64,000 nucleotides of DNA. Source: Rhytidiadelphus loreus (Eukaryota; Streptophyta; Bryopsida; Hypnales; Hylocomiaceae). Location of the stretch: contig OX344765.1 of assembly GCA_947034895.1 (NCBI GenBank), positions 33,609,001-33,673,000 on the forward strand. Direction: 5' to 3'. Shown piece after piece: positions 32,797 through 44,489 of the stretch (position 1 is the stretch's first letter; every line of letters begins with the position of its first letter). The notes beneath the pieces were generated by a model. It ran no database searches. It was not told where the DNA came from and saw only the letters and a list, made by a program, of their open reading frames with translations. Both the position numbers and the translations under genes were made by a program.

Positions 32797-33494
32797 CAAG
32801 TAGGATCCCGTTGATCAAACTGAAGGAGGACCCCTCATTCATTTCAATTCATATTGGGTTCAAATACGCCGGTAGTATGGTGGCTTTTAGTTCCCCTTGG
32901 AAGGCTTGTATTCATGGAACGAGTAGCTAGCTAGATTATTACTTTGGTTGGATTGGGAGCTGGTTGTGGATCTTTTGGTCCTGTGACTCAAGTTGCTGGA
33001 GCATCCCGGCCCTGGTCCATTTTGGAGCGTGCTCGATGGGATGAGCTGCAGTCTGAGTTCCGTGTCTGCTGAGCAGATAGATTCCATGCTGCCGCTTTGG
33101 GATCCACGTCTAGCTCTTGCAACATATATAACAACAATAATATTCTTTTCATTACAATCCATTCTGAGTTGTCAACTGCCCAGTGAGGTTCACAGCGCTT
33201 CTCAATTACATCACTGGAAAATGCTCGACTACACAGCTCATGGTTGTGTGTCGGGCTATGTATGCAACGTACTATGCACGATTGGTCATCTTATTTGTTC
33301 TGCGAAGTTCCACTGATGAAGAAATTGGCAGTTTGGGAAAGCTTAGTCCAAGTCCGATCCTGGAATGGGAGTTGTTTGGAGTCAAGTGTAACTAGAGCCG
33401 TACGTTACTTGTGGTTCACGAGGACCTGTGCATGGACACTGGAGCCAGGAATCACCCTTCAGTTGGAGGATTGCACTGCCCCAACTGAAAGGAT
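32797..33494 (+). other. duplicated 3' flank of germin-like copy B
   Basis: Homologous to about 41311-41930, 42545-42905 and, inverted, 47956-48653. A 70-codon frame (33183-33395, MRFTALLNYITGKC) stays open in three copies. This may be a 3' untranslated region or an unrecognised small gene; I favour untranslated. Confidence 0.5.
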
Positions 33495-33712
33495 CAGGGT
33501 GGATTGACCCCCTCGCTCGGCCTTACTGGGGTGCATGAAAAAAAAGCCCCCCTATTTTGGGCCGTTGTAGGGTATATTCTTAACCACTGTGAACTAATTT
33601 GGGGTCTCTGGTTGCAAAAATGAATTAAAGTTTTGCAAAAAAATTAATGTGTGGAATATAAATAATTCCAGGGTTTGCCCGCAGGGCCGAGCGAGGAGGT
33701 CAGTTCACCCTG
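33495..33712. mobile_element. MITE with CAGGGTG..TGACC..CTCGCTCGGCC termini
   Basis: CAGGGTGGATTGACCCCCTC at 33495 is matched inverted by GAGGAGGTCAGTTCACCCTG ending at 33712, with CGCTCGGCC continuing inward on both sides. It is a relative of the MITE at 16079-16316. The mirror is at 47736-47955. Confidence 0.8.
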
Positions 33713-34656
33713 GCCACTGGAAGGGTGGATGTTAGTCTTGGAGCCTTTGGAGGGACTGAATGAGTTAACTCAGGTGCTCCCAATGAATGATTTCTTGGAA
33801 GTTCCACATTCAGCCTGCAACCACAGTCCATTAAGTGAAGTTATATTAACTTAGCTCCCTTCGTGAAACTGCGTAAGTTAATTAGTACCTCAATGCTTCA
33901 AGTTCCAAAAGTTCAGAAGAAGTTCGGCATGTGAAGTTCCATGAAGAAATTAGCACCTGGTGGAAGCTTACAAGCCACAACTTTAATGGAATGGGAGCAG
34001 TTTGGATTCAACTGGAACTGGAGCCGCCAGTTGTGGCCCAATATACAGCCTGAACCCTATAAGGACGCTGGGGCCAAATGTGGATGATGGATGACAGAGA
34101 ATCCTCCTTCTTAAAACAGAGGAGTAGATGTTCATTCTTGGAATGTTGGGTGAAAAGGGGAGGTCTTGCATAATAGTTCAACATCCTATGAGTTCTTTTG
34201 GACATATTTGAGCAAATAACTCAAATAGTACCCAAAAGGATGATTTCAAGGTAACCAGTCCGTTGTTTCAAGGTTATATGACCAACATTCATCCCTACAT
34301 CAAAAAGCTTGAGCCCCACTACAACCCAAAATTGGATTTGCCTTGATCCAACTTGATTGTAACTTCCAAAATATCCATTTTGATTCTAATTTGAAGTTTT
34401 TAATTACTCTATGGGAACTCAACAAATTCATTCAATTGTATGCACCATGTGTTAGAATCTCAATTTTAAAATATTGTTTGGTTTTCATCCACATTTTCTT
34501 CTTCAATAAATAATCAGCCTTGGAGGATTGAATGATGTCAAGGTCATTATGGTCTGGAAGCCTTTCCAAGCAATGAGGAACTGGCTCCCAATGAATTCTT
34601 GGAAGTTCCACATTCCTGTCCAATAAGTCAGCTCACTTCATGAAAAATTATTCCAT
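33713..34656. other. intergenic DNA, no gene
   Basis: Repeats of the germin-flank type (GGCCCAATATACAGCCTGAA near 34036 resembles 1851-1870 downstream of copy A). No supported coding region. Confidence 0.4.
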
Positions 34657-34797
34657 AGTAAGGTAAGTGAGCCCATTGCAGGCAAGATTATATTAGTGGT
34701 ATACATTCAAGTTTTAAAAATGTACTCCACTACTATAACTTTGTTTGCAATGGTCTTGCTCCCATTTGGCTTGCAATGGATTCACTTACCTTAGTGT
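34657..34797. mobile_element. short palindromic MITE, AAGGTAAGTGAGCCCATTGC termini
   Basis: The two halves are inverted copies: AAGGTAAGTGAGCCCATTGC at about 34661, and TGCAATGGATTCACTTACCTTAG at the other end; inner TATATTAGTGGTATACATTC pairs with TGTACTCCACTACTATAACT. The mirror at about 46655-46795 has a small indel at one end. Confidence 0.6.
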
Positions 34798-34901
34798 GTT
34801 ATTTCAATTCTTGAAGTTCTAAAGTACAAACTTGTACAAACCAATTGCAATTAACAACTTATTTCAGAATCATAGAATTGATTGCAAATCATTATTGACA
34901 C

Positions 34902-35843
34902 TTAACCCCTAAAGGATCATTGTTCTTTTGTGGGACAAATGGGATTTGGGGCACGTATCTATGGGTTGAATTTTTTTTCTAGATTTTTTGAAACTTTTAT
35001 TGAAGATAGAAAAACTCATTAGGTGCATGGGAATATTATTTTTTTCTCAATTGGTTCCCGGGAACAAAAGTTATGCCCCAATAAGGTCAAAAGAGGAGAG
35101 AAGAGGGGAGGCAAAAAAGAATTTGAATTTGAATTTGAATTGTTGAATTTTTCATCATATATTATGTTTTCATCTACATAGAAAGCTTTTATTCATTCCA
35201 TTTGGATTTGTTATGAGAATGTTATGGACAATCTTGTTTTGGAGGCAATTAGAGCATTTTCTTGAAAAAATAACTTGTAGGACTTATTTCTAAATGCAAT
35301 TTCTACAATTTTTCAAAAAAAAAAGTTCCACAATCCACATGGTTTAATCTGCTTCCTAGAACAATCTCACCATTAGGATTAGTGTTTTCTTAATTCCATT
35401 TTAGAGATATTAATAATTTAGATTTTCCTTCTATCTCATAGTTACCTACTTCTACTTAATGATTTTTTTAAGAATAAAAATCAAGTTTTTTCGAGTTTTT
35501 TTCCCTCCTAGACTCTAAACTCAATTCCCCACAACCAAGATTTAAAGATCAAAGCTCTATAGTGTAAAAATTTTAATTTAAGAAGGTTCAAAGTAAGATA
35601 ATCTAATCCTAGGCAATGTGCTGAAAAACTTGATTTTTTTTAGTTTAAATGCCAATATCTTGCAATCTATGCTATCAAAATTTCTGAAATTTTTTCCACA
35701 CATTTTCATATTAGTTAGGTGTAAGATCCTACAATTAGATGTACAAAGAAGAAACAAGTTCCAAATTTTTTACTCTTTGCTATAGAAATGGGAGTTTTGA
35801 ATGTTTTTTGGTAGAAAAAAGGCCTTGGTCCTTTAGGGGTTAA
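34902..35843. mobile_element. 0.94-kb non-autonomous element, TTAACCCCTAAAGGA termini
   Basis: TTAACCCCTAAAGGATCA at 34902 is matched inverted by TGGTCCTTTAGGGGTTAA ending at 35843. No coding capacity. Related pieces: 2304, 12490-12680 and 44100-44489. The mirror copy is 45606-46545. Confidence 0.75.
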
Positions 35844-36975
35844 ATCGGCCTTTGAATCAAGTGATTGTTTGTTCATCACTAGTGTATAGTAAAAGATCTA
35901 CTTGCACATGGCATTCTCAATTTGGATCATTATTCTCCTTAATGCAATCATGAAGTGATCTTTGGAATCTTGGGCATTTTTGCTCATTCAATGTTGAATG
36001 CTCATGGGTGATTGCAAGAAAGACCGGTCCTATTTGGAGTCACAATTGAAGTGACTGAGTTGCCATCAATCATAACTTTTGGAAAATGAAGTTGATGGGC
36101 TTGAAATTTTTATTGAAGATGGCTAACTAAGAAATCATGAGATTCATTATTTTTCATAAATTTTGAAAAATAATTTTATAAGTAAATGTCAATTTAGCTA
36201 ATTTGTCACACTTTGCGGTTTAGGGGTTTTTAGTATTGTGGAGCATCCGAAAATTATGATGTTCACTTGAATTTTTTGTAGGCTATTTCCACACTAGATG
36301 AGCATGTGCCCACCAAAGGGCATTCAAAAAAACACAATTCTTTGTCCTCAACATGCACGCGAATAGGGGTCCCTTGCGCACAGCGCTCCAAACATTCATG
36401 ATGGTTTCAACTTTTAGTTTTTGGTGAAATGTAATCACTATCAAGTCTTTACAAATGGAAAATTTTTAGTTTTTATTTATTCATGATTTTCTAATTATTA
36501 TTAATTTATACTTAATTTTATCTACTTTTTGTGACAATCTGTCATTTTTTCAAATAGTACTATTTTAGTATCATTAAGTACTCAAAGGTACTATTGGTCG
36601 TTGATTTTTCAAATCAACGGTTGAGATTGCTCCATTTTGTAGTACTGTAGTACTCATAGTACTAAGCGCAAAAAATCACAGTTGTGGCAAAACGTTACCA
36701 AAATCATTCCATCTTTCTTGCAATCACCCTCATGAAGAAACTTGCGAGAGGTTTCAAATTTTTTTAGACATGGAAATAAGAATAGACACCTTGAATCCAA
36801 AATCCATTCAATGCAAAGTATGAAAAGATATCCATAATATCAAAATGTTGCCCAAACAAGTTTTTGAATTGGAAAATCCTCCGCGAAATAATTCCCTCTT
36901 ATAAAACTGCCAATTCCATTGTGCTCTAAGTAGAGCCATCATGATTAACTAATCCCATTCCTATTCCAACTCTTT
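35844..36975. other. AT-rich inner end of the left arm
   Basis: No gene. A cluster of AGTACT/TAGTACTAT words around 36556-36665 forms imperfect inverted repeats. The arm stops at about 36975. Confidence 0.45.
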
Positions 36976-39946
36976 AAATCATTCTATATCCTTCCTTGCT
37001 TGGGGCCCCAAGATCCATCTTTTACGGTCTTGTGCCTATTTAATGGAATTGGCATTGAATATGAAATTATCACACCTTGCAAATTTATTAGAAGAATATC
37101 AATGAATGGACATCTTCCGAATAATCAGATTATGTTAGTCTTGTAAATTATGCAAAGAATGAATTGTGAATAATATAGTCTCCTCTTAAAGCAACCTTTT
37201 AAGAGTTCCTTGTATTTGGAGGAAAGCTAAACTCCTTGAAATAAATTTTTGTAGGAAGAATAATGGAATTGGCATTTAACCCAAGTCATTTTGTATTCTT
37301 TAGACCTTTGTGGAATTAGTTATGAATTTTTGAAGTTAAAATCTAGTGGTCAATAGAAGTGACCACCTCTTGAGATGTACATTGTTGGTACATTGAAGAA
37401 AGCAAAATGTACCTTTGTGTTAGAGGTTGCTTTTAGAGTAGGATTTGTTTTTAGAGCACCCTACATGAGTTCTGACAACTCATAACATCTAAATACATGC
37501 TAAGTGCAATTGCTTTGGTTGACCAATTTTGGTGAGGTGGAAGATGAGAAATTTGAGCTTACCCATGATTAAACATTATATCAAGCATTATATAGTAGAT
37601 CATAACTATGAGTATCAAGTGACCAATTACCTCATGCAATGTGAGATTTAAATCTTTAAAGAGGAGATCTACTACCTACTTGTCAAACATCATGTCTAAG
37701 CTATATGTAGCCTATTAGATTGAGTTCATATATCAATCCTAAAATATGAATTGTATATCACTATGAGAAATTTCAATTTGTTTCATGGAAAATTGTAATT
37801 GTTATCATTTTTGTTGCAAAAATTGAAAATAAAAAAGTAAAAATAGGAAAAAAATTCAAATTATTTGAAATTTGCACAAGAAGGACAAGAAGCAATTAAG
37901 ATTAGTGTGAATTTTTTTGAATTGATTACTTTATTTTTTAATTCCAAAATAGCCAAGACAAAGACTTTGAAGTCAAATTCGGCTATCAAACCAAATTTAT
38001 CGTTTTATTTAATTGATGCATAATATTTTGATATTTTTGCTAGTGGAAAATCTTATTTTCTACTTATAATGTTTTTTTCAAAAAAATTGATGAAAAAATC
38101 AAATTATTGTGATTCTTTTTAGATGAAAGGTGGAAATCAATTTCATCAATTAGAATATATATTAGAACAATTTGGAATTCTTCCCATTAATGAAGGTTAT
38201 AATGGAAAACTTAATTTTATAATTTAAATTGGAAAAAAACTTTAAGAAAAAAAATATACATGAAAAATAGAACATATTGTATTACTTTGATTTTAACATG
38301 TGGATCTTGTTGTTGAAATTATTCTTTCAATTTTTGGATTTTTCAAAAGTTTTGAGGCCTCTAAGAGACTTCTTATAATTCCCACAGTCTAGAATCCTAG
38401 CTGCAGTTGCAATCTAATGTGGCACAAATACTACTACGTTAGATAATGTTAATTTATTATTACTACTATTATTTTTTATTTTTTTATTTTTTTAATTATT
38501 TAATAATTTGGTTGCCTTGCCGTGATTCACAACATGGTTCACAATCCAAAACAGTCTCCTAGGGGCCTTAAAACTCCTATAATGTTCAAGATGAAGTAGA
38601 AAGAGATCTTGTCAAGATTGATTTTTTTAATTTAAATAAAATACCAAAATGATAATATTCAAAGTTACAATCGAGGTGCATTGACTTTTTGAATGCATGA
38701 ACCTTTAAAGATTAAACGTGAGTCAAAATCGATAATTTGTCAACCTTCTTTTGTAAATGTCAATTAATTCATTAAAATGTCGGACTTTCTGAATCCCAAC
38801 TGTCGCTTTCAAGTCCCACGGATTGAAACATATTTTTGTACCTATCAAAGTTTTCAGAGCTTCATTTAGAGTATTTGCTTTTCAAAATTTGGTGTTAGAA
38901 TCACACCAATTTAACTTCTAGAGTCCCATTGTTCCCTTAGGGGACAAAATGGATTTTAGATAGGATCTTATAGTCTCAATTTTTGTTTGACTATAGTGAC
39001 CATTTTTTGAATATAGATTTTGAATGACAACCCAATCTCTTAAAATATTGAAGAAAAAAAATTCCACCCAAAATGCTATCCAAAGTCAAGCTATGACCAT
39101 AAAATGGTCACTTGAGCACTTAGGGGTCAAGGATCAATCTTCTCATCTACCATTTTGTACTACACTAAATACTGTAATTAGATTGACCCTCACTAATTTC
39201 TTCACATTTGACATCATATTAATATGCACTATTGTTGTAGATAGATGCACTAATGAAAGGAGCTATGCATATTGCATTGGTTGGTGCATTGGTTCATGGG
39301 CAAAGTTTACATAGTCACATGCGCCTCCATGCTAACAAGAAGTGAGTCATGAGGTAACTTCTCTAGGTAAAGTAACCTAATTCTTAACCGGCTTAAGTGC
39401 TTTGACGTCCATATTTTGAACGATGAATAGAGGGCTTGGATGCTCTATTTAGTCCTACAAACTTCCCATTCATCCAATGTAACACTTGAATCTTGAAAAA
39501 ACAACCATCCTAAATGACCAATTTCATGAAAATGTGGTAAATGATATTTCTAAACAAAGATAAAAGCAAAAATGTGCCGAAATTTAAAAAAGGATCCAGG
39601 CTTTAGGGGGCCATTAAGACAACCCAATTTCACTAATCGTGTAGACTCCTCTGAAAATGCGGGGAAAGAATTCCAGAAATTTTGATGCACAAATTCAAAC
39701 GGTTTAAATGTCAACCATCTCTTCTGCCCTTTGTTTCAGCAAAATAGTCACCAGGACTAGTTCAGGCAAGTGAGCCAAACAGTGAGCTCATGCCAGAAAA
39801 ACTCAGCCGAAGGAAAGTCAACTGAGGCGAGTGTGGTTTTCTTTTCGTTAGATTTCCACTAACACTCAGAGGTGTTGACTGTTTCGCACTCGACTGATTT
39901 CTTGCTCTGCGGAGGGCTCCCATGAAACTTGCTGCATTGAATAATA
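36976..39946. other. left part of the spacer between the arms
   Basis: AT-rich, no supported gene; the longest frame (96 codons, 39024-39314) has no motif. It contains a MITE at 38351-38573. It has no counterpart elsewhere in the window apart from dispersed repeats. Confidence 0.5.
38351..38573. mobile_element. MITE with TTTGAGGCCTCTAAGAGACT termini
   Basis: TTTGAGGCCTCTAAGAGACT at the left is matched inverted by CAGTCTCCTAGGGGCCTTAAA at the right. Its left end is the same as that of the element at 13865. Confidence 0.6.
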
Positions 39947-40449
39947 TTGAGAAGCCAGAAAGAAATGAAAGTGTGTTACCTTTCTGGACATGCCTGCAAC
40001 TTAACCCATCTCAAATGCCAACAGAGAGCACGAAAACGCAAACACGAGTTTGACGAATCAGAAAATGACCTGATCCTGCGATACAGCAACCAAAGAATGT
40101 TAAAATATGGTATGTCCCACAGAACACGGCCACAAGCGGAGCTGAAGAAGCCATTCCCGAGCAGCTTCACAACTCCGTCCGCCCACTCAAAAACACGCTC
40201 AGGCTTGATTCTTCCGTTCCCGACTGACTGTTGGATGTTCACCCATTGCACCCGCTAATTAAGCTGCTTGCAAACCCCTTAGGCGTGCGCCGCTTCATTT
40301 GCAGCCACCTCGGAGTCCTCAGCTTCGGGGGAGACTGAATCTGCAGGTCTCCCCGCACGCGTCCGGACGGAAACAGGCTTTCAATTGAATCCCACTGCCA
40401 CCCACTGCCACTACCATCTCTCCCTCAACTGAAGGAGCGGAACAGACAG

Positions 40450-40456
40450 TATATAA
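40450..40456 (+). promoter_or_regulatory. TATA box of germin-like copy C
   Basis: TATATAA then AGGCTTGCAATCAG, about 170 bases upstream of the ATG at 40621; the leader is CT- and CA-rich as in copy B. Confidence 0.65.
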
Positions 40457-40620
40457 AGGCTTGCAATCAGTGAAACTCACAACAGCCAGCCAATTCTTCC
40501 TTTGCAATTCAACCCCCCACTCTCGCTCTCTTTCTCTCACAAACACACACAGTGCCCACCATTCCAAGTGCAATATATCCAAGTCGGTCCGTCTGTGAAC
40601 TCCATCGACATCGAGGCATC

Positions 40621-41310
40621 ATGAAGAACCGCAGCGGCAGCAGCAGCGTGTGGGTGACCGTGGCGGTGTTGGCAAGCATGGCCATGCTCATGCCCATGCT
40701 GGCCAGTGCGGCCGACGCCGATCCCCTCCAAGACTTCTGCGTCGCAGACAACTCCACCAAACTCACCACCATCAATGGCTTCCCTTGCAAGCCCGCCCAC
40801 CAAGTGCATGTGTCCGACTTCGTGTCCAAGGCCTTGTGCAAGGCCGGCACCACCAGCAAGCCCAACTATTCCAACGTGACCTCCGCCGCCGTGGCGCAGT
40901 TTGCGGGATTGAACACCTTGGGCATCTCTGCGGCCCGCATTGACTTTGCCAAGGGCGGCATCAACCCCCCTCACACGCACCCGCGCGCCACGGAGCTCTT
41001 GTTCTTGGCCAAGGGCGAGCTCTACGTGGGCTTCGTGGACACCAACACCACCACGCCCAGGTTGTTTGCCACCACCATCCAGGCCGGCGAGCTCTTTGTG
41101 TTCCCCAAAGCCTTGGTGCACTTCCAGCTCAACGTGGGCAAGGGTCCGGCGTTGGCCTTCTCCGCCTTGTCGAGCCAAAACCCGGGGGTGCAGCAAGTGG
41201 CTCTGGCCTTGTTCAAGCCCGACATCAAGGACGAGGTGTTGGAGCTGGGCTTCCGCATCAGCGAGGAGACCGTGGACATGATCCAGAAGGAGTTCCGCAT
41301 GAAAGTGTAA
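40621..41310 (+). CDS. germin-like protein, copy C (in the spacer)
   Basis: 229 codons, no intron, protein identical to copies B and D: signal peptide, Cys40/Cys56, metal ligands His118, His120, Glu125 and His167. It keeps the same strand as copy B but stands outside the inverted arms, so the local family includes a tandem duplicate independent of the palindrome. Upstream similarity to copy B begins at about 40080, but several indels distinguish the two promoters (for example a shorter stretch before the TATA box), so its expression could differ. Confidence 0.93.
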   Translation: MKNRSGSSSVWVTVAVLASMAMLMPMLASAADADPLQDFCVADNSTKLTTINGFPCKPAHQVHVSDFVSKALCKAGTTSKPNYSNVTSAAVAQFAGLNTLGISAARIDFAKGGINPPHTHPRATELLFLAKGELYVGFVDTNTTTPRLFATTIQAGELFVFPKALVHFQLNVGKGPALAFSALSSQNPGVQQVALALFKPDIKDEVLELGFRISEETVDMIQKEFRMKV

Positions 41311-41923
41311 CAAGTAGGATCCCGTTGATCAAACTGAACGAGGACCCCTCATTCATTTCAATTCATATTGGGTTCAAATACGCCGGTAGTATGGTGGCTT
41401 TTAGTTCCCCTTGGAAGGCTTGTATTCATGGAACGAGTAGCTAGCGAGATTATTACTTTGGTTGGATTGGGAGCTGGTTGTGGATCCCTTGGTCGATCCT
41501 GTGACGGAAGTTGCTGGAGCATCCTTGGCATGGTCCATTTTGGAGCGTGCTCGATGGGATGAGCTGCAGTGTGAGTTCCGTGTCTGCTGGGCAGATAGAT
41601 TCCATCATGCTGCCGCTGTGGGATTCATGTCTAGCTAGCTCTTGCAATATATTAATATATAATAATACTCTTTCCATTACAATCCATTCTTGTCAACTGC
41701 CCAGTGAGGTTCACAGCGCTTCTCAATTACATCACTGGAAAATGCTCGACTACACAGCTCATGGTTGTGTGTCGGGCAATGTATGCAACGTACTATGCAT
41801 GATTGGTCATCTTATTTGTTCTGCGAAGTTCCACCGATGAAGAAAATTTTGGCAGCTTGGGAAAGCTTAGTCTAAGTCCGAAGTCGGAGCACGGAGTGGG
41901 AGGAGTTTGGAGTCAACTAGTTC
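41311..41923 (+). other. 3' flank of germin-like copy C
   Basis: Closely similar to 32797-33380 after copy B with small indels; similarity stops at GGAGTTTGGAGTCAACTAG, where a foreign gene fragment is joined. Confidence 0.55.
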
Positions 41924-42087
41924 GGCCAAAGTGATGTGGTCCTTGTAAATGGTATACCACTTCTGGATGCGAATCTTTTCAGGCCGCGTTCCTGTCTGCG
42001 CTGCTTCAGATCCCCAATCGTGTCATCTGGGTTGCACTTCACGCGGACCTTCTTCCCCAATCTGTCGTTGAGCACCACCTTGATCAT
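41924..42087 (-). pseudogene. UBL5: UBL5/HUB1 ubiquitin-like protein fragment
   Basis: Read from an ATG at 42087 on the minus strand the sequence gives [20 protein letters not shown] then DDTIGDLK, the start of the UBL5/HUB1 ubiquitin-like splicing modifier. The frame then shifts: [20 protein letters not shown] and DHITLA continue in another frame, as if about ten bases were lost after DLK. The family's last residues (a DYEI...LELYY-type tail) are missing where the fragment meets germin-flank DNA at about 41923. Upstream, TTTTCCTGACAACAG followed by GTTATCGAG looks like an intron acceptor in the 5' leader, so the piece came from genomic DNA, not from a processed transcript. It is not functional. 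Confidence 0.8.
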
Positions 42088-42540
42088 GATTTCTGGCGCT
42101 TAATCTCGATAACCTGTTGTCAGGAAAATTATCATTTAGACCACCACAACCCAAACAAAACAAAAAAACAATCCTGCTACATATAAGATAGTTGTTCCAT
42201 TAAACGATACACCTACAATTTCACTCAATGTCATTCCAGGAGCAAGTTTAATCCAATGAAAGCTGCCACATGCTAAGATGTCATTTGTGGAAAGTGCCTT
42301 AGTTGGTTATATTAAACTTCTCCTGCAAAGTCAGAATAAGCATGGATTTGAAAATTCCAAGATAATTATTTAAAAAAAGAATTCATTCCTTAATTCAATA
42401 GAATTCAAACTTGTGTTGGTTTCCATTTTCTCTTGGCAACAACCAAAAATATGCAAAATCAATTCTGATCATTTGCACGTAATCAGATTCATATATGCAT
42501 GGTACTTGGCGTATGACTAGTGTTTCTTGAACCATGATGC
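42088..42540. other. probable intron remnant of the UBL5 fragment and AT-rich DNA
   Basis: Following the acceptor at about 42118 the sequence is AT-rich with no coding signal. It is bounded on the far side by a second copy of the germin 3' flank. Confidence 0.35.
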
Positions 42541-42544
42541 GTTG

Positions 42545-42905
42545 TTGAACAGGAGATCTGATGAGCGGCAGTATGAGTTCTGTGTCTGCTGAGCTGATAT
42601 ATTTATGCTGCCGCTGTGAAATGCCTATCCAGCTCTTGCAACATATGTATATAACAATAATAATATTCTTTCCATTACAATCCATTCTTGTCGACTGACC
42701 AGTGAGGTTCACAGCGCTTCTCAATTACATCACTGGAAAATGCTCGACTACACAGCTCTTGGTTGTGTGTCGGGCAATGTATGCAACGTATTATGCACGA
42801 TTGGTCATCTTATTTGTTCTGCGAAGTTCCACTGATGAAGAAATTGGCAGTTTGGGAAAGCTTAGTCCAAGTCCGATCCTGGAATGGGAACTGGAGCGGT
42901 GTGGT
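42545..42905 (+). repeat. second, solitary copy of the germin 3' flank
   Basis: Starts GATCTGATGAGCGGCAGTAT and runs through GTGAGGTTCACAGCGCTTCT and GGTTGTGTGTCGGGCAATGT to GATCCTGGAATGGGA. It matches 33030-33380 but has no germin gene before it. With the copy at 41560-41880 it brackets the UBL5 fragment as direct repeats. Confidence 0.7.
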
Positions 42906-44099
42906 TGAAGAGAACCTTAGCATTGGATGTCAGAATTCACTAAATTTAAACTTGTTCGAAACTTAAGCTGTGTTCTCTTCTAAATAGTGGTAAAAATTTT
43001 AGATCAATCCTAGATGTACTATGTTTTTGTTTTTGGAAGCTATTCCAAGTTCACGGGATCAATTTCAGTTAAAGCAATTTTCATTTTGATGGCTGGAACT
43101 TCGGGGGCTTCTATTTGCTTTTTCCAATGTTTGTTTTCAATAAATAAAAACATGTTGGGTTGTCATCCCTTGAAGTCTAGTTATAGTGGTAAATTTTTTA
43201 TGTCAATCCAAAATGTTTTGAATGTTTGGGAGCAACTCAAAGTTCAATGTTCTGAAATAGAGAAAATATATTTTATGCCAACTTCATTTGATTTATGGGA
43301 GATATTTCAATGGTCACACTCATCAAATAAAGGCCTCCCTACTTATTATTTAGAGATTTCTTATGAATAAAAGCAAAGTAAGCTTTTCTTTACATGGAAT
43401 GATGCCTAAAATGTTTTGAAATGTTCTAATTTTATAGTAAGGGGTGGTTGCAAGGAATGGTCCACTACTTCTTAGAGAAGATTTTGTGCGTTGTCTTGAA
43501 CACAAGTACACTCTAGTCTAAATTCTAGTTGAATTTTTACTTTTAGTCCAAATTACAAAATGTTTAGGATGGAATCAATAAGATATTCAAAGAGCTCATT
43601 CTTATACTTGTATACATATAAGAAAGAAATGAAAATGAAGAGTTAGTTTTATTGAAACAAACTATATTGAAGATACAGAATTCTAATACCTCTTATCTAA
43701 TAATATTTTCATTGGATGAATTTCAGCTTTTGTTAAGGGCTGCAAGTTCCCCCTATGTTCCCCTCCCTCGGGGTTCACTCAGAGTGTCCATTAGAAACCA
43801 CATGTGAACAAAACTTTGGACCCCCTATATACTTTTTGAATTTCAAATAAAACAAAATTAAAAAAATATAAATAGATTTTCCTACTTTGAAAGTTTATGT
43901 TTTGAATTATTGATATTTTTATTTGTTCACAAGAATTAGTTACAAATTTTTGGATTCCACTTTATCGGCGAGCAACTGATTGAATTCTGGACTATGGATT
44001 TGTCCATAATTAGTTAAATATGGGTTAGTTGCAATTGGATTGATTTGGGGAGACCTATGGCCACAAGTAAGTGCTTATGCCCCAAATCTTCAAAATCTC
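42906..44099. other. spacer DNA with dispersed repeats
   Basis: About 43255-43690 is a diverged copy of 26590-27010. A plus-strand frame of 118 codons at 43014-43370 falls partly inside that repeat and has no motif. GAATTCTGGACTATGGATTT then AATTAGTTAAATATGG at about 43985-44023 resembles a right terminus of the element A family. Confidence 0.4.
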
Positions 44100-44489
44100 A
44101 TACCTACTTCTACTTAAACAATTTTTTTAAGAATGATAATTAATTTTTGTTTGAATTTTTTTTCTTACCTAAACTCTCAACTCAATTCTACACTATAAAG
44201 CTCAAAACTTTGTAGTGCAAAAATTTTAAGTTAAAAATGTTCAAAGTCAAAAAATATAGTCCCACAATGTGCTGAAAAACTTGTTTTTTCCACTTTAAAC
44301 GCAGATATCTTGCAATGTAAGCAGTCAAAAATTCTGAAATTTTTTCCACACACTCTCATACTAGTTAGGTGTAAGATCCTACAGTTAGATCTGAAATAAA
44401 ACAATTTTCAATTTCTTTTACTCCTTGCTATAGATAGGGCAGTTTTGAGTGTTTTCTGGCAGAAAAAAGGCCTTGGTTCTTTAGGGGTG
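44100..44489. repeat. truncated TTAACCCCTAAAG-family element at the inversion breakpoint
   Basis: Shares GATATCTTGCAATGTAAGC, TTTTTTCCACACACTCTCAT, TAGTTAGGTGTAAGATCCTA and AAAAAAGGCCTTGGTTCTTT then AGGGGT with 35480-35843. Its terminus is immediately followed by the first base of the right arm. Confidence 0.7.

Larger units (their letters stand above)
17444..36975 (+). repeat. left arm of a large inverted repeat
   Basis: Matches the reverse complement of 44490-64000. Paired coordinates sum to 81444 over 17444-32000, to about 81450-81452 to about 34600, and to 81465 at the inner end, so only a few small indels separate the arms. The outer part differs by a handful of single bases. The inner boundary is at CCAACTCTTT (36966-36975). 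The outer boundary is not visible because the right arm reaches the window end. Confidence 0.95.
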
